Shown: positions 51,117-63,066 of the stretch, one piece after another
How positions within the stretch are numbered: position 1 is the stretch's first letter
How the letters are laid out: every line of letters starts with the position of its first letter
NCBI GenBank assembly: GCA_019914945.1
Contig: CM034100.1
Location: forward strand, 1,563,209 to 1,627,208
Reading direction: 5' to 3'
Length of the DNA stretch: 64,000 nucleotides
From: Typha latifolia
Lineage: Eukaryota; Streptophyta; Magnoliopsida; Poales; Typhaceae
Notes under the pieces: model-generated
What the model saw: only the letters and a program-made list of their open reading frames with translations
Database searches by the model: none
Told to the model about the DNA's origin: nothing
Position numbers and translations under genes: made by a program

Positions 51117-54100
51117 TCATTTTAATCTCTCTTTTCTAAGCCTTTCCAGCTCCTTTACCATTTGCCAGTGCTCCAAAGTGAGACTCCTTTCCCCAAAGCT
51201 CGCAGCCATTAACTGGGCCATTGTTAGCCACCTGAAAACCAGCAAAAAGCAACACTACTCATCTCATCTGGAATATTTGCATTTGATGACTGCCTAGAAT
51301 AAATTCCTTTTAATGCAACAAGAACATATTAAGAACACTCAAGGTATACCTGTTTAGATCAGTGCAGCCCAAACTTCTATCTTCTCGCATTGCATTAACC
51401 ATATCATCTTGCAGTTTCTGGAGAAAGGGATTTAACGGTAACTAAAAATTACTACTTGATGAAATATGAAAAAAAAGGCCAAAACGATAAGTTCTCCAAT
51501 CATCTAAATAAAATTCACATGTTGATTCTGCATCTATTAAGATTCATTTGATATGAAATGCTTGGTTCATGCAGTAGTAGCCTTTTCAGTGAACCAGGTA
51601 AAATTCCATACTACTGTGAAACGATCTTATATATTTCACAGTGAAGTATTCGTAGCATTTAATGATGTTTGGAATTGGACAGTTGCTTATAAGGGAGCAG
51701 GGAATCAGGTGCCCTACCTGATATATATCTGGTTCAGTGGAGTTTGGAAGAGATTGAGCTGTAGCTAAGTACCAGCGCCAAGCTTGCATATCCTCAGCAG
51801 TTGCATTAACTGCAGGAACTATCACAGAAGGGCAGAAAGGCAATACCAAATCAGCAGGCAATATGTTTGATTTTCCCTCGGATAACACGAGTAACTGGAC
51901 ATCAGCAGCCATTTCCAACTTGTAGTACTCGAAATCATATTCAACCTATATGACAATAAGTCTCATTTTACACTCAAAAAGAAAAAAATCTATCTGAAAG
52001 GAAGTGACCTCTGCAAGTAAAAGTATCAAGATTGCTTATCTTATATATGCAAACTTCAAGTTTAAGCAAGTCTCTGTGAAATAAGCATTCAGAGCTCATC
52101 CAAAATAGAGCTTATGTGAAATCATCCAAATAATTTAATTTGCATCATTGATGCCATCCATGAAAACTTCGTTGATATTATGGTGAGTAGTAAAGCTACA
52201 TTCTCCATCATAGAAAAACAACTCTTACGATTAATGCCTCCATACTGGAGTTTTTAATTTTATCACTTAGAATTTGCTGACCGAGCAACCAGATAATTCA
52301 AATGGGCTCCACTGATCATGCATGCATCTGCATGGAGTCAAAACAGTGTGCAAATGAAGGGAAAAACTTACCTGCAACCTAGTGTAACTATCAGATGACT
52401 GCATCTGCGAGGTAGGTATACTACTATAGCAGCGAAAGTAAAATTACCTTTTGCCACTCCATTAACTGCTTGAGCAACCTTGCATTCTCAAGGCCTTTTG
52501 AATTTAGGGTTCCAGACTGCATATAAGTCTCATCAATTGTCAAGTGGGTTCCTTGTGCAAGCTGCAGGATACCTGTCACCAACCTGCAGGCATTTTTCAG
52601 AAAGAATGTTTCAAAATGTTACACGTCCAGAGAAACGAAAAGGATAACCTTGGTAACAAGTTCTACCTTCCGGTCTGGTTATTTTTTTTCGGTTGAAGTG
52701 TCGTAGTGTTGAGATAGTCCACCGTAAGAGGGATAATTTGTGTATAAGGTAACAGATTCTGGAGTGCACCAGTCAATCCATTTCCAAATATTGATGCACT
52801 CTCTCTGTTAAAATTAGTAAAATTCAGCGACAGCCTGCCCACTGTGACCACATCAACTCTGGTTCGAAGCTGCTTAAGAGTTCACAAAGGAAAAGTTGAG
52901 TGTAAGCAATACAACAGAAGACACTGAAATAATCTGTTCTAGATAACTGGTAGGAAATTATTTGGAGATATAAAACAGTTTAACCAAGATAGGAGTGTAA
53001 TATCTAATTCAAATGATATAACCATTTTCCAGCACCAGTAGACATACTGGCTATATAGTGATTTTCCGTCAGCTTAATCAAGCAGGGGAAAAAAATATGT
53101 AAGGACAAGAAGGCATGAGAGTGTACTCTTGACAAAAGATGCAATAGTAGGCATTCAGCTGCCAACCCATCATTGCCCAATGTGGCACTAAGATGCGCAA
53201 GCAAAGATTCTCGAATACCCCTGACAATGTTATTTAAAGGCTGCACGAAAGGAAATTTAACAATTGCAAGCATTAGTTTAAACAGCTCGAAACTAATGTA
53301 GTTAAGCAAGATAGTTTGCATTTGATAAATACAAAACCAAAAGGAATGTCTAGACTCTAGACTTCCGAAAGGTAATTAATATATTATAAGATTATCTGTC
53401 TTTAGATTAGTATTTCATAAAAGGCTGTAAAAGTTCAGTGTAGTACCTCAATGGAATGAAAGCTTGAAATAAATTCTTGAGCTGCCAACTTTCGGGATAT
53501 CAAACAATGAAGACGTGGTACCTGTTCTCGTACCACCATTCAAAAAGGTTATGCTGGCAAACTCTAACCAAATTACAAAAGCTGCACTTTCTGAGAAAAA
53601 AATCGTACAACTCACACTGAAGGCATCCAGACAGGTTTTTTTTTCCGTCAACATATCTCAGGAAAAATATGGCTCTCAGGTGAACATTAGATGTTAATTG
53701 AGCATGAAGGGTCACAAGTCAGAAATGTGTATGGGAGAAGAGAGATATGTTGTCAATCACATATCTCTCTTCTACAACCAGTTTCTTTCTATATATCAAA
53801 GATTACTAATTTGCAGTCATAACTCATAACATCTACTATGGACGACTACCTGATGTCAATCACAACCTTTAAGTTTGCTGACAAATGTTTGGCTATCCCA
53901 GAAACTGTAAATATTTCTTCTGAAGAAACGACAGGCTTATATACATATACAAAGCGGATGTAAGCAAGGGTCTGCCAAGAATCATGGAAGCAGCAGCAAT
54001 GGAAATTCAATTTTCTCAGAGAGAAAAATATCAAGCAAAGTCAAATGTGAGCATTTGATAATTCAAATCATTGTGAAAAACAGTAGCATCAAATACACCC

Positions 54101-55940
54101 ATAGCAACAAGATAGTTGTAATTGAATAGGAATTGTCCAATTTGAAAAACCAAGTCAATGAAACTGAAGATTATTGACTGACCTTACTAGGAGGTAGATC
54201 AGCTGCCACATCTTCTATGAAATCACACATCATATCATTGGAATCATCCTTATGAACAACAAGATCTGGGTCAAAGGTGTAAATGCCTATAAATTCAACA
54301 ACATCATTCAATTTTAACTGACTCTCTGGCATATCATAGACCTGCAAAATGAAGAAATCAAGCATAGGCACAAAAATAAGTTGATGAAGTCAAAGAAGTC
54401 AAGGTAGAGAAACCCGTGATATGTAACATCTTAAGGTGGTTATGAAACAATATAGAATACTATGAATGTGTCCATTTCCTAGCCAAACGAGTGATAGGAA
54501 GAGGAAATGACAAATAAAAGTTCACCTTGACTAAACATGAAAGAGAATCTGCCGGAGAGTCATGATCCTTGTGTCTCAGCTCTGAGATATTATCATGATT
54601 CACAAATTCTTCTGACGAACCAAACGGAAAAGATGGATTGTCGTATTCCTTCTGCAGATTTAAAACAACTTTGCATCACTAGTCACAAAGCAGCCAGCTT
54701 TTCAATCTTCTGTATAATTAACAAAGAAGTTGAAAATAAGTCGGCCACAATAGCATATCTTTGATATGGGAAAAAAATAGCAAGGTGGTGATTACAAATC
54801 ATGGATTTAAACAGGAATTATTTGCATGACATATCAGCAAGTGCTTGACCTAGCATGACACAAGAAATGCCAGGCCATGACAAGCTAGCATGTGCCTACA
54901 CAATAATATACCGTACACATAACGTCAGCATTTCAATCTTTGGTTCTTATTGATTCATCAGTATAGATTACCTGCTTCTTGCTACATGAAGAAGATTCTC
55001 CATTACCCTGATCTGAGACCTGTAGCAGACCGTGCTTTGTTAGATTACAAAATTCGGAATCAGAAATACAATAACAACATAATCATATGGTGCAATTACA
55101 TTTAAGTCCATGGCATCAACATCCCCATCCCTTCTGCGTTTCTCCCCATGTTGTGATGCGGAACAGTTTAACATACTTCCAACAGTTGGAGGAGGTGAAG
55201 ATTCCAACGTCCATGAATTCTGCCCTGGTACCTGAAGAGAGGTGATAACATCTAGTTGCATTAAAACTAGGGAACCTAGACAACGAAAGACACAGCAAAA
55301 TATTGTTGCAAATCCTCAAAACATACAGGAACACAGTGGAAAAGATGTCGTTCCCAGAGCTGCGTTTCGCAAGCAGATGGCATCGGAAACGAAGAAAAGT
55401 CCGTAAATTTATTCGTCCGCCATGTCGATCCATCCTTGAGGAAATAAAAACTTGTTTGAGACCAACCGTATTAACTAAAACCGAATAAAAGTTTATACAA
55501 GAGCTCAATCTAATACCTTGAAAGCACCAAGATAGTACTCATTCCCAAGCATGTCTTGCACCATTCCCCTAAATCGCACCAGAGTATTGGGCTGAATCCA
55601 TCTAAGACTTGACGCATCAAGAACTGGAACCTAGTTTCAAGCGAGATCAAACTTATCAAACTAAAGATCAAGATTTTATACAAAAACTTCTCATGAAAAG
55701 ATCAAAAACAATCATCTATCTCGAGCTTTTGTTGTTGTTGGATTTAAGGTTTCGTTCAACCTCGGAGAGGCCACCGTCCTCGAAGAGGAAGTCGCGGAAG
55801 AGGTCGACGGCGCCCCAATCCTTGCCCCTGAAGGTCGCAACCGGATCGGCATCGACTGGCGACGAGGCTACCGCCTTCTCAAAGGAGAGGCGAACGGCTC
55901 CCAATGGGTTCGCAAGGAAATCGTACGGCAGGCCTACCAT
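51117..55940 (-). CDS. ETG1: MCM-binding protein ETG1 (MCMBP)
   Basis: Fourteen exons on the minus strand join in frame to 601 residues: 55940-55761, 55630-55517, 55434-55327, 55231-55100, 55019-54972, 54651-54526, 54341-54183, 53521-53447, 53240-53127, 52869-52667, 52583-52448, 51945-51718, 51417-51350 and 51231-51117. All junctions are GT-AG and phase-consistent, and length agrees with the roughly 590 residues of Arabidopsis ETG1. MCMBP binds the MCM3-7 helicase subunits in place of MCM2 and helps unload MCM during S phase; plant ETG1 is needed for cohesion and genome stability. Visible hallmarks are the N-terminus LPYDFLANPLGAVRLSFEKA, RFRGMVQDMLGNEYYLGAFK, and the motif IYTFDPDLV. The conserved C-terminal block is WLTMAQLMAASFGERSLTLE followed by HW. 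The gene is intact. Three E2F sites lie upstream, and the KUP2-like gene follows in the same orientation. Confidence 0.95.
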
Positions 55941-55949
55941 CGTGTTGCG

Positions 55950-55984
55950 CTCTCTCTCTCTCTCTCTCTCTCGCTCGCTCGCTC
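55950..55984. repeat. CT/CTCG tract at the ETG1 start
   Basis: A pyrimidine repeat, CT units followed by CTCG units, lies directly upstream of the ETG1 start codon and would be read as GA-rich leader sequence on the minus strand. Confidence 0.9.
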
Positions 55985-56015
55985 CCGCTCTCTCGGATGT
56001 GGTTAGTAGCTACAA

Positions 56016-56085
56016 TTTCCCGCCACAACGGTAGCTCTTCCCGCCAAATGATCATTTCACGTGGCTAGCGCGAGTGTTTCCCGCC
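56016..56085. promoter_or_regulatory. Cluster of three E2F sites upstream of ETG1
   Basis: TTTCCCGCC occurs at 56016-56024 and again at 56077-56085, and TTCCCGCCAAA at 56038-56048. All fit the E2F consensus (TTSSCGSS with TTTCCCGCC as the classic form) and lie 76-145 bases upstream of the ETG1 start codon. ETG1 was named as an E2F target gene, so the cluster supports S-phase expression of this copy. The sites share one orientation and are spaced 22 and 39 bases apart. Confidence 0.82.
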
Positions 56086-56528
56086 AGTTTCTACCAAAGT
56101 GGAACTGGTTGGGTTTGAGTTGGGTCTCGGAGTTCGATATTAGATCCGGTCCAAATATCCAACTCACGTGGCTAGCACGAGATCCTCGTAGTAAACCAAG
56201 CAATGAAAATTTATTAAGTAGAGATTTTCGAACCTCTCCAATTCTTTCATCTACTTCACGAACAAAGGAAGCCAACTTTCATTAACTAGAGAAAAAAGAA
56301 ACATGACAAGTTTAAGATTACAATATCCCGATCAACTCGTCGGCAAAATACTAGCAGTTAGAGAACTCATATCTACAATTACAGAAGCTCAAAGATAATT
56401 CTTAAAACAGTTGTAAGGTTCTTACAAGATAACACCTGTTAGGCTTGCAATTTCCTATCATAAAACTTCGCAACTCTACAAATTTGCATCAGCAGGAGCA
56501 TAATCCTTGACTGTACAGGCTTCAGTTC

Positions 56529-59500
56529 TTACAAGACATATACCATCCCAACCTCAAGAAGTGATGCCGGTGGAACTCGTAGCGCAACATCTGGCCCCCT
56601 GCAATTTCTTCTCAAGAAATTGTATGCAAAATCTATTGCTATCTTCTTCATTATTGATGACCCTGGCTTTGCTTGCACATGAGAATGCCCCAGTATAAAT
56701 GCAGTTCCAGCTTCCTGTGCAGCATGAAGTTCTGCGAGCTCTTCCCTTACATTCTTGTCCAATTCTGAGCTATTTCTATTCCCTGTGAGAAACTTAACCT
56801 TCTTCCCTGAAACCATAGGTGGCAATTCTATCACACCATGCTTCCCAGGAAACTCGATTGAAACAGTCGAGTGTTGGATGCTCTGCTCAACATCATAATT
56901 CTGATAACATGTGAGCATATTGCTTCCAATAACATTGAGTTCACCCTCATCTTCATCCATCGAAGGGCGAGACTGACGACCATTTATATATGATGCTTCC
57001 AAGCATATGAAGTCGGATAAACTAGTAATGAGCTCAGACTCAAAAGAATCAATGTCTTGGTGGACGTCATGGTAACCATATCGCACAATGCACCGATAAG
57101 AGCGGTGATTTGGTGGCCCAACACGGCCAACAAGGTATCTTTCAGCAGGAGGCACATAAGGTACAGGCACATATTTGACACAAAGAAGGACAAGGATCTG
57201 GTGGAATGCTGGCAGATTAGTGACAAAGTGCGAGAAGTTGGCAGGAATGCCAGATATGAGATCAGTGTAGACAACTCCAATTCCAGGTACACGGACAATA
57301 CCCAGTTTCTCACCCAAGGCAAGTAGCCAATCTAGTGTAACCTTGTTATGCAGGTCGAACTCATACTTCTTGATTGTAGCGTAGTGCCAGACAAACATGA
57401 CTATCATTAGGTTTAGGGCAAGGAGGATGGGGAGCCACGCACCTTCACGGAACTTGATGAGGGATGCAGAGAAGTAGAGGGCTTCAATCGACCCAAAGAA
57501 TAGGAGGAAAGTGAGAGCGAGGAGTGGTGGCTTATGCCAGCAAAGGATCATGACAAGGGATGTGAGGCACGTTGTAACTAGCATTACTGAGATTACTGCT
57601 AGCCCTGCATTTTATACAAAGAAATTTGTCATTAGCTACAATGATGGGAACGATTTATGTAGCAGCAAAAAAGACAATTTCAATAATCTGTTGTAAGAAT
57701 TATATGCACATTAGAAAAGAAAGATCTTAGTTATTGAGAGCTTTCAGTTGAATGTGTGGGTACAATTGTTTATGTCCTACTGTCCTAGACACCACATATT
57801 GCCTTCTTATTGTACAATCCCACCATTATTCTAAAGGAATATTTGTTTTATGATAATGGCTTATTTATCTATGCTTATAGAAAGATCAGTAACTGTGGCA
57901 CCCTTAAAAAAATTCTTTGTAGGGTGCAACAGGTTGCTCATCCATGTGACAGAAGGAAAATCAGTCATAAGATCCTCAATAGTTTGAAAATTGGAAATAA
58001 AACAGAAGCAAGCTGTTTTCTTATTTAGGAACAATGTAAACACTATTAGCCACATAATGCGACATTTTCACAAATAAGTGGCACTTTAGGTGATAATTCA
58101 GTAACTAACAAAAGAAAGAAAATACTAGTCAAGTAGTAAGAAAATAGTAGTCAAATAGTAAGAAAATAGTAGTCAAGTAGTCGAAACGTACCAGATGCAT
58201 TGCCCATGTGCTTTATGTCCCTAAAACCAACTGTAACAGCTATGCAGAGGATCATGAGCATCCAATTGATCTCTGGAATATATATCTGGCCATGGATTTT
58301 TTCAGAGGTATGGACTACTTTTACTCTGGGAAAGCAACTGAGAGACTGGCTCTGATTTATAATAGAGAATGTCCCACTGATGATTGCTTGGCTTCCCACG
58401 ACTGAAGCTAATATTGCTAATACAAGAACAGGCCACTTCACACTCTCTACAATGCAAATTTGTGTTAAACATTAGGTTTCTCTTTTCACATCAACTAATA
58501 CTGTGGACTAAAGCATTGAAAGAAAAAAAAAAAAAAGAGAATCAAAAGGTAAAAGTTATGGATTGTTACTCGAAAATCAAGACTTCAGATGAAGCACCAA
58601 AATACTGAAATTACTGAATGTACTAGAGATTAGCACAAGTCAATCTTTTGTTTGGCCGGATCAAGTATAAAATTGTAAATACAGCTAACAGGTTAAGTGC
58701 CTGTCATTTAAATAATTCAAACAAGCAGTAGCATCTCTAGTATATATCTACTATCAAAGATACTCTGTATGGGTATACAGGAGGGAACAACTATCTATCC
58801 TGATTTATCATGTTTTTAAAGCTTTTCGTGCTCTATTAGTATATGCAAATTTTTTCCCTTAAAACAAATATGCATAGCATACCTGGAACTGAGATATAAA
58901 AGCCAATCTGGTAGCTAGTATATACATTATGATTTTTTGACAAGTACGCAGCTTGCCCCATATAAGCCAGAATTAGTGCTGGATAGACTAGTGAAGTGAA
59001 AGCGACCTGCATTAAGCACAAGATCAAGGACCTATTCACAATTTGGAAACAACGTAAGTAAATAATAAAACAGTCAACTAAGATGACCATGAAAAGCACC
59101 TGGATGGCAGTAGAAGAGAAATGTCCAAGATCTGCAAACATTGCTTCTGATCCTGCAATTGCAGCAATTTTTTAATATCAAGCAGGGCCCTTTTGGTTCT
59201 TTTTCCAGAATTATCAACAACTCAACATCAGAGAAAACAAATCAGAAACACTACTTTGTAGAACACTCTTGAAGAACATCTAAATTTGACAGAAAATGTT
59301 TGTATGCTCATCATTGTAATCTGACAACCTCTCCTGATTCTTCCAACTGCCTTAGACACTATTTTGAGAATTCCGAAGGCGTAGTATAAGCATCTCTTGA
59401 ATAAGAAAATGGAAGGGAAAATTTCATGTCTTGAAGCATCATAATGAAGTTACCTGTTATGCATAGTAAAATTCCACCCAATGACATCCAGCCGCTTTTT

Positions 59501-60905
59501 TTTGTCTTCTTCAGGAACTTAAACATGTAATACGGGGAAAGTGCTTCATAAACATGAGGGTTCCAGTGAACAATATTGTATATGCCAAGTGCGCTGTTGC
59601 ACAATAACCAAGCTAGAATTATTGGTGCAAAGATATATCCAATGCGATGAGTACCATAATGTTGTAGTGCAAACAGGCATATAAGTACGACACAAGTTAT
59701 TGGAATTACAGCATCTGCAAGGAAAACAAGGCAGCCACATTATTGAACACAAAATATTAATTATCCATGAGTACTGATTAGATCAGAAGGTCTCTGAGCA
59801 TGGTTTCTCATCCACGCTCTACAATTTCATAACCCATTTATTATTTGAGAATTTAAAATAACACTTCCACCCAGATTTATATTTATGATTCTTCAAACTG
59901 TTATTAGTCTAAGTACCTGCGCTATTAGGCATTGGACATGGATGTGGCACGCACACATGATAACCTACTATTGCCAGTACTGACAACATTCAGAGGTAAG
60001 CTGGATAACTTACATTCATGGTGATCTCTGGACATGAACAACTCTAGCCCTGAAACTGCAGAAAAAACTACCCAAGAACAAAGTAAAAAAGAGAAAAAAT
60101 GTATAATTAGTGAATTGTGAATCAGAGAGCCAGATGAGAAGCCAGTCTAACAAGAAGGTACCAGATATTGCTGGAGTGAGAACACCGTCTCCAATCACCA
60201 TACAAGTACCAAGCATAACCACTACTAGCAGAGAAATGTGCAAGTTCTTGTGCTTCTCAAGCCAAATCTTAATCCTTGATGTGTCCTTTGTTTCAGAAGA
60301 GCATTCTAATTTGTATGTAGAGAGTTCTTCATCTGCAACCTGTCGGTTAGGCAGAAGGCTAACATTGGCATGTCTGCATATTGAAGAATACAAAGCAAAT
60401 GTACCGCCTGCCAGATTATGAATGAAAATGTTTACTAATCGGTAACATTCACACCAAGAACAACATCTGAAATTATGATCATTATTACCTTCACCATTAT
60501 CATCAGCCCTAAGAACTATGAAGACATACTTGAAAAGGGGGACAAGGGTAAGAGTCCAGAATACGAAAGAGAGCACTCCAAAAATCTCCTCATTTGTCTC
60601 TGAATGAGTGATATCTTCTGCAAAGGTGCTCTTGAAGACGTACAAAGGGGAAATGCTCAAGTCTCCATACACAACCCCTAGACTCTGATATGCCAAAAGC
60701 AAGATGGCTTTCCATGAATCCTTCTGCAATTCATCAGCATCAACTATTTCAGCAAGCCAACAAGGTTTAATCCGAAAGGGAAAAACAAAATACATCCCTT
60801 TCACAGTTCGATCAAAAGCAGCAAACAGCTACATGCAACTCGAATTTTGAAAAAAATCAAATGTACCTTTGGTGATTTCAAACATTTCCCATTCTCAGGA
60901 TCCAT
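56529..60905 (-). CDS. KUP2: KUP/HAK/KT potassium transporter, KUP2-like
   Basis: Nine exons on the minus strand join in frame to 780 residues: 60905-60867, 60723-60489, 60407-60162, 60067-60014, 59714-59454, 59152-59100, 59006-58883, 58446-58192 and 57604-56529. All junctions are GT-AG with consistent phase. The protein is a membrane K+ transporter with about 12 helices, moving K+ with H+. The family signature [19 protein letters not shown] opens helix 1. [55 protein letters not shown] and [10 protein letters not shown] follow. The soluble C-terminal tail (from about residue 525) ends in [20 protein letters not shown] and a [20 protein letters not shown] tail. The short first exon ([13 protein letters not shown]) matches the KUP2 start. 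The clade call (KUP2) rests on sequence flavour and on synteny with ETG1, as at At2g40540/40550. The gene appears intact. Confidence 0.94.
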
Positions 60906-62232
60906 TAGCAAGCAAGAAGCTTAACTTCAAAGACAATCTTTTTTCCTCAATCCACTTTGCTAGGCTGGCCTGCACTTTTATATGTTCCTCAGCCGACCTA
61001 AAGGCAAAAACAACCAACAAAATAGTATAAGATCTCTGAAATTTGTTTAAAATCACCGCAATCTTCCACAAGATAGAAAAATCCTGCCACCCTCTGGTCG
61101 ATCTCTACCCGACACATACAAGAACTTTGGCGAGCAAATTTTTAATCCATATTTGCGGAATCCATCAGTACACACCTCACTTGCTACACCTCCACTGGTG
61201 CATTCACGAAACCAATATCAAGATCAGAGGTAAGAATACTCCAGTCTGAAACAATCCTATCAGCTTTATCTTATTCCAAGCCACCCAGTACATGTTTAAT
61301 CTGCATTCCCAATAAATTCCACCACAACCAAAGAACACAACATACAAGCCAATGGCGGAATTCACGAGACCAAAAGGCAGGAAGCAAGCTGAGAATAACA
61401 CCAAACAACAAGGACGGTGGAGCCCTAGAAGAATTTACTAGTATTTAAACGTAGAGGAAGCAAAACCACGTGAGAGGAAGCATACAAAACATGCCAACGT
61501 CCAGTTACTTTAGAAGTACTGTAACCAATACTAAAATCCTATCTTCCTATAAAAATTCCACACATTGGAGCAAAAAGATGCAATTTTTACACACCTGGGT
61601 AACAAAACGAGAGGAGTAATTACTGTGCGAAGCTAGGAAGGTTGGATCTGAGTAAAAAATGGTGTGGGCCAAGCCATGTGGATTCCTGCAGCGTGGTGGT
61701 GCTGCCGAAGACCCGAAAGCGATCGATACCAACATCATAACTTTTCTTGTCACTACTTACTTCCACCGTCTCCATTTGATAGCCACCCACTCTTTGCCTT
61801 TATCCGATATATCTTCCTCCATAGCTCAACAATTCGAGTGATGCGAAATCCAAACTTAGAAGCTTATAGTTTCTTAACGATTCAGTATCCGGGGAAACGT
61901 ATCATCGATCTTTCTCGAAGGAGGCCACTAATGGATCCATCACCGTCGATTCGTTGCTAACTTGGGAAGAGAAATTTGCAGTTAGCACTCTACTCTATAC
62001 ATTTGGATGAATTTATCGCTTATACACTACATCTTGTTTTCACTATTTGCAAATTAAACCCCTGTTTACACAAAATTTGAATAAAACGGGAGGAATATTC
62101 CGTTGCTCGAGTCGGGCCCGAACCCGATCTCGACTTTGAGCTTGGGCTAGCCCAATGGGCCTTGACATGGTCTCTTAGTACAAATTTAAAAGAAAAAAAG
62201 AAAAAGAAAACATAAATATTCTTTCCTATAAA
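60906..62232. other. KUP2 promoter and leader region
   Basis: No further coding gene recognised. The stretch upstream of the KUP2 start codon should hold its leader, possibly spliced, and its promoter. A short GC-rich piece (GTCGGGCCCGAACCCGA near 62112) resembles the GC-rich island at 33.0-33.5 kb. Confidence 0.45.
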
Positions 62233-62766
62233 CTAAGTAGCAGCGGAAATAATATCATCCACCGCTGCCCCAGACTCGTCGCTGGAGAACAAATCGTTGC
62301 AGAGTTCTGCATAAAATCTACACACCAACTCAACAAACACCGGATTGTTCAAGCTACTCCAGCAAAGTAGCAGCTCTTCGACGTCCATTAGATCCCTCAC
62401 CTTCCTCTCGTCCACGAGCATCTCCGTCAAATAATTCTCAAAGCTCCTACAAGCCTCCTCCGCCTCATCATCCCTCTCGTGCCTCGCCATCTTAACGTAC
62501 GCCGGCGTGACCGGAGAAGACAACGGCGCGCGAGCTCTCTCCGTTAAGCTCGGTAACTCCCCGATCTTATCGGCTTCCGCCTCCGTCCGCCTCGAGATCA
62601 GCGGCAGGAACGCCGCGCGGATCGAACGGAAGCTCCTCCTCCTCTTACTCGGCCTCATCTTGTGTATAACTCTACGTAGGCTAGTTCTGGGCCTTTTAAA
62701 GAGTTTTAGAATCCTTTTGCATGGCTTGAAAGGATTGCACTTGAAGGAAGGAGGCGAGGTTGGCAT
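62233..62766 (-). CDS. OVATE-domain protein, OFP17-like
   Basis: A single intronless frame of 177 residues. The N-terminus is strongly basic (CKRILKLFKRPRTSLRRVIH; MRPSKRRRSFRSIRAAF), consistent with nuclear targeting. The C-terminal part (about residues 108-167) contains CRSFENYLTEMLVDERKVRD, LMDVEELLLCWSSLNNPVF and VELVCRFYAELCNDLF. This is the OVATE-type arrangement (Met/Leu-rich helix, DVEELL.CW..LN.P, then a terminal helix). OVATE family proteins repress transcription with homeodomain partners and influence organ shape. The divergent form resembles the OFP17 branch from memory. The domain is recognisable but weaker than in typical OFPs, so the subfamily is uncertain. Confidence 0.68.
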   Translation of the reverse strand: MPTSPPSFKCNPFKPCKRILKLFKRPRTSLRRVIHKMRPSKRRRSFRSIRAAFLPLISRRTEAEADKIGELPSLTERARAPLSSPVTPAYVKMARHERDDEAEEACRSFENYLTEMLVDERKVRDLMDVEELLLCWSSLNNPVFVELVCRFYAELCNDLFSSDESGAAVDDIISAAT

Positions 62767-63023
62767 CTTGTCCGGATTAATTATGGAGGAGTGTTGTGGA
62801 AGTCTTGCTTCCTTTAGTGCATGGTGTTAGTTATTGGAGACGTTGGAGTTTGGTGGAGAAATGATATATAGAGAGATAGGTGATGTTTTAGTTATAGGAA
62901 GGATAGAGAGGAGATGGTAGGGTGGTTGTTGGATGGATGAATGGTGGTGGTCACGTCCATTTGAAGTGGGCGATCATCATCATGTATGGCGATTAAAGAA
63001 ATGGGTTAGATGATCCTAGTCTC

Positions 63024-63066
<43 letters not shown>

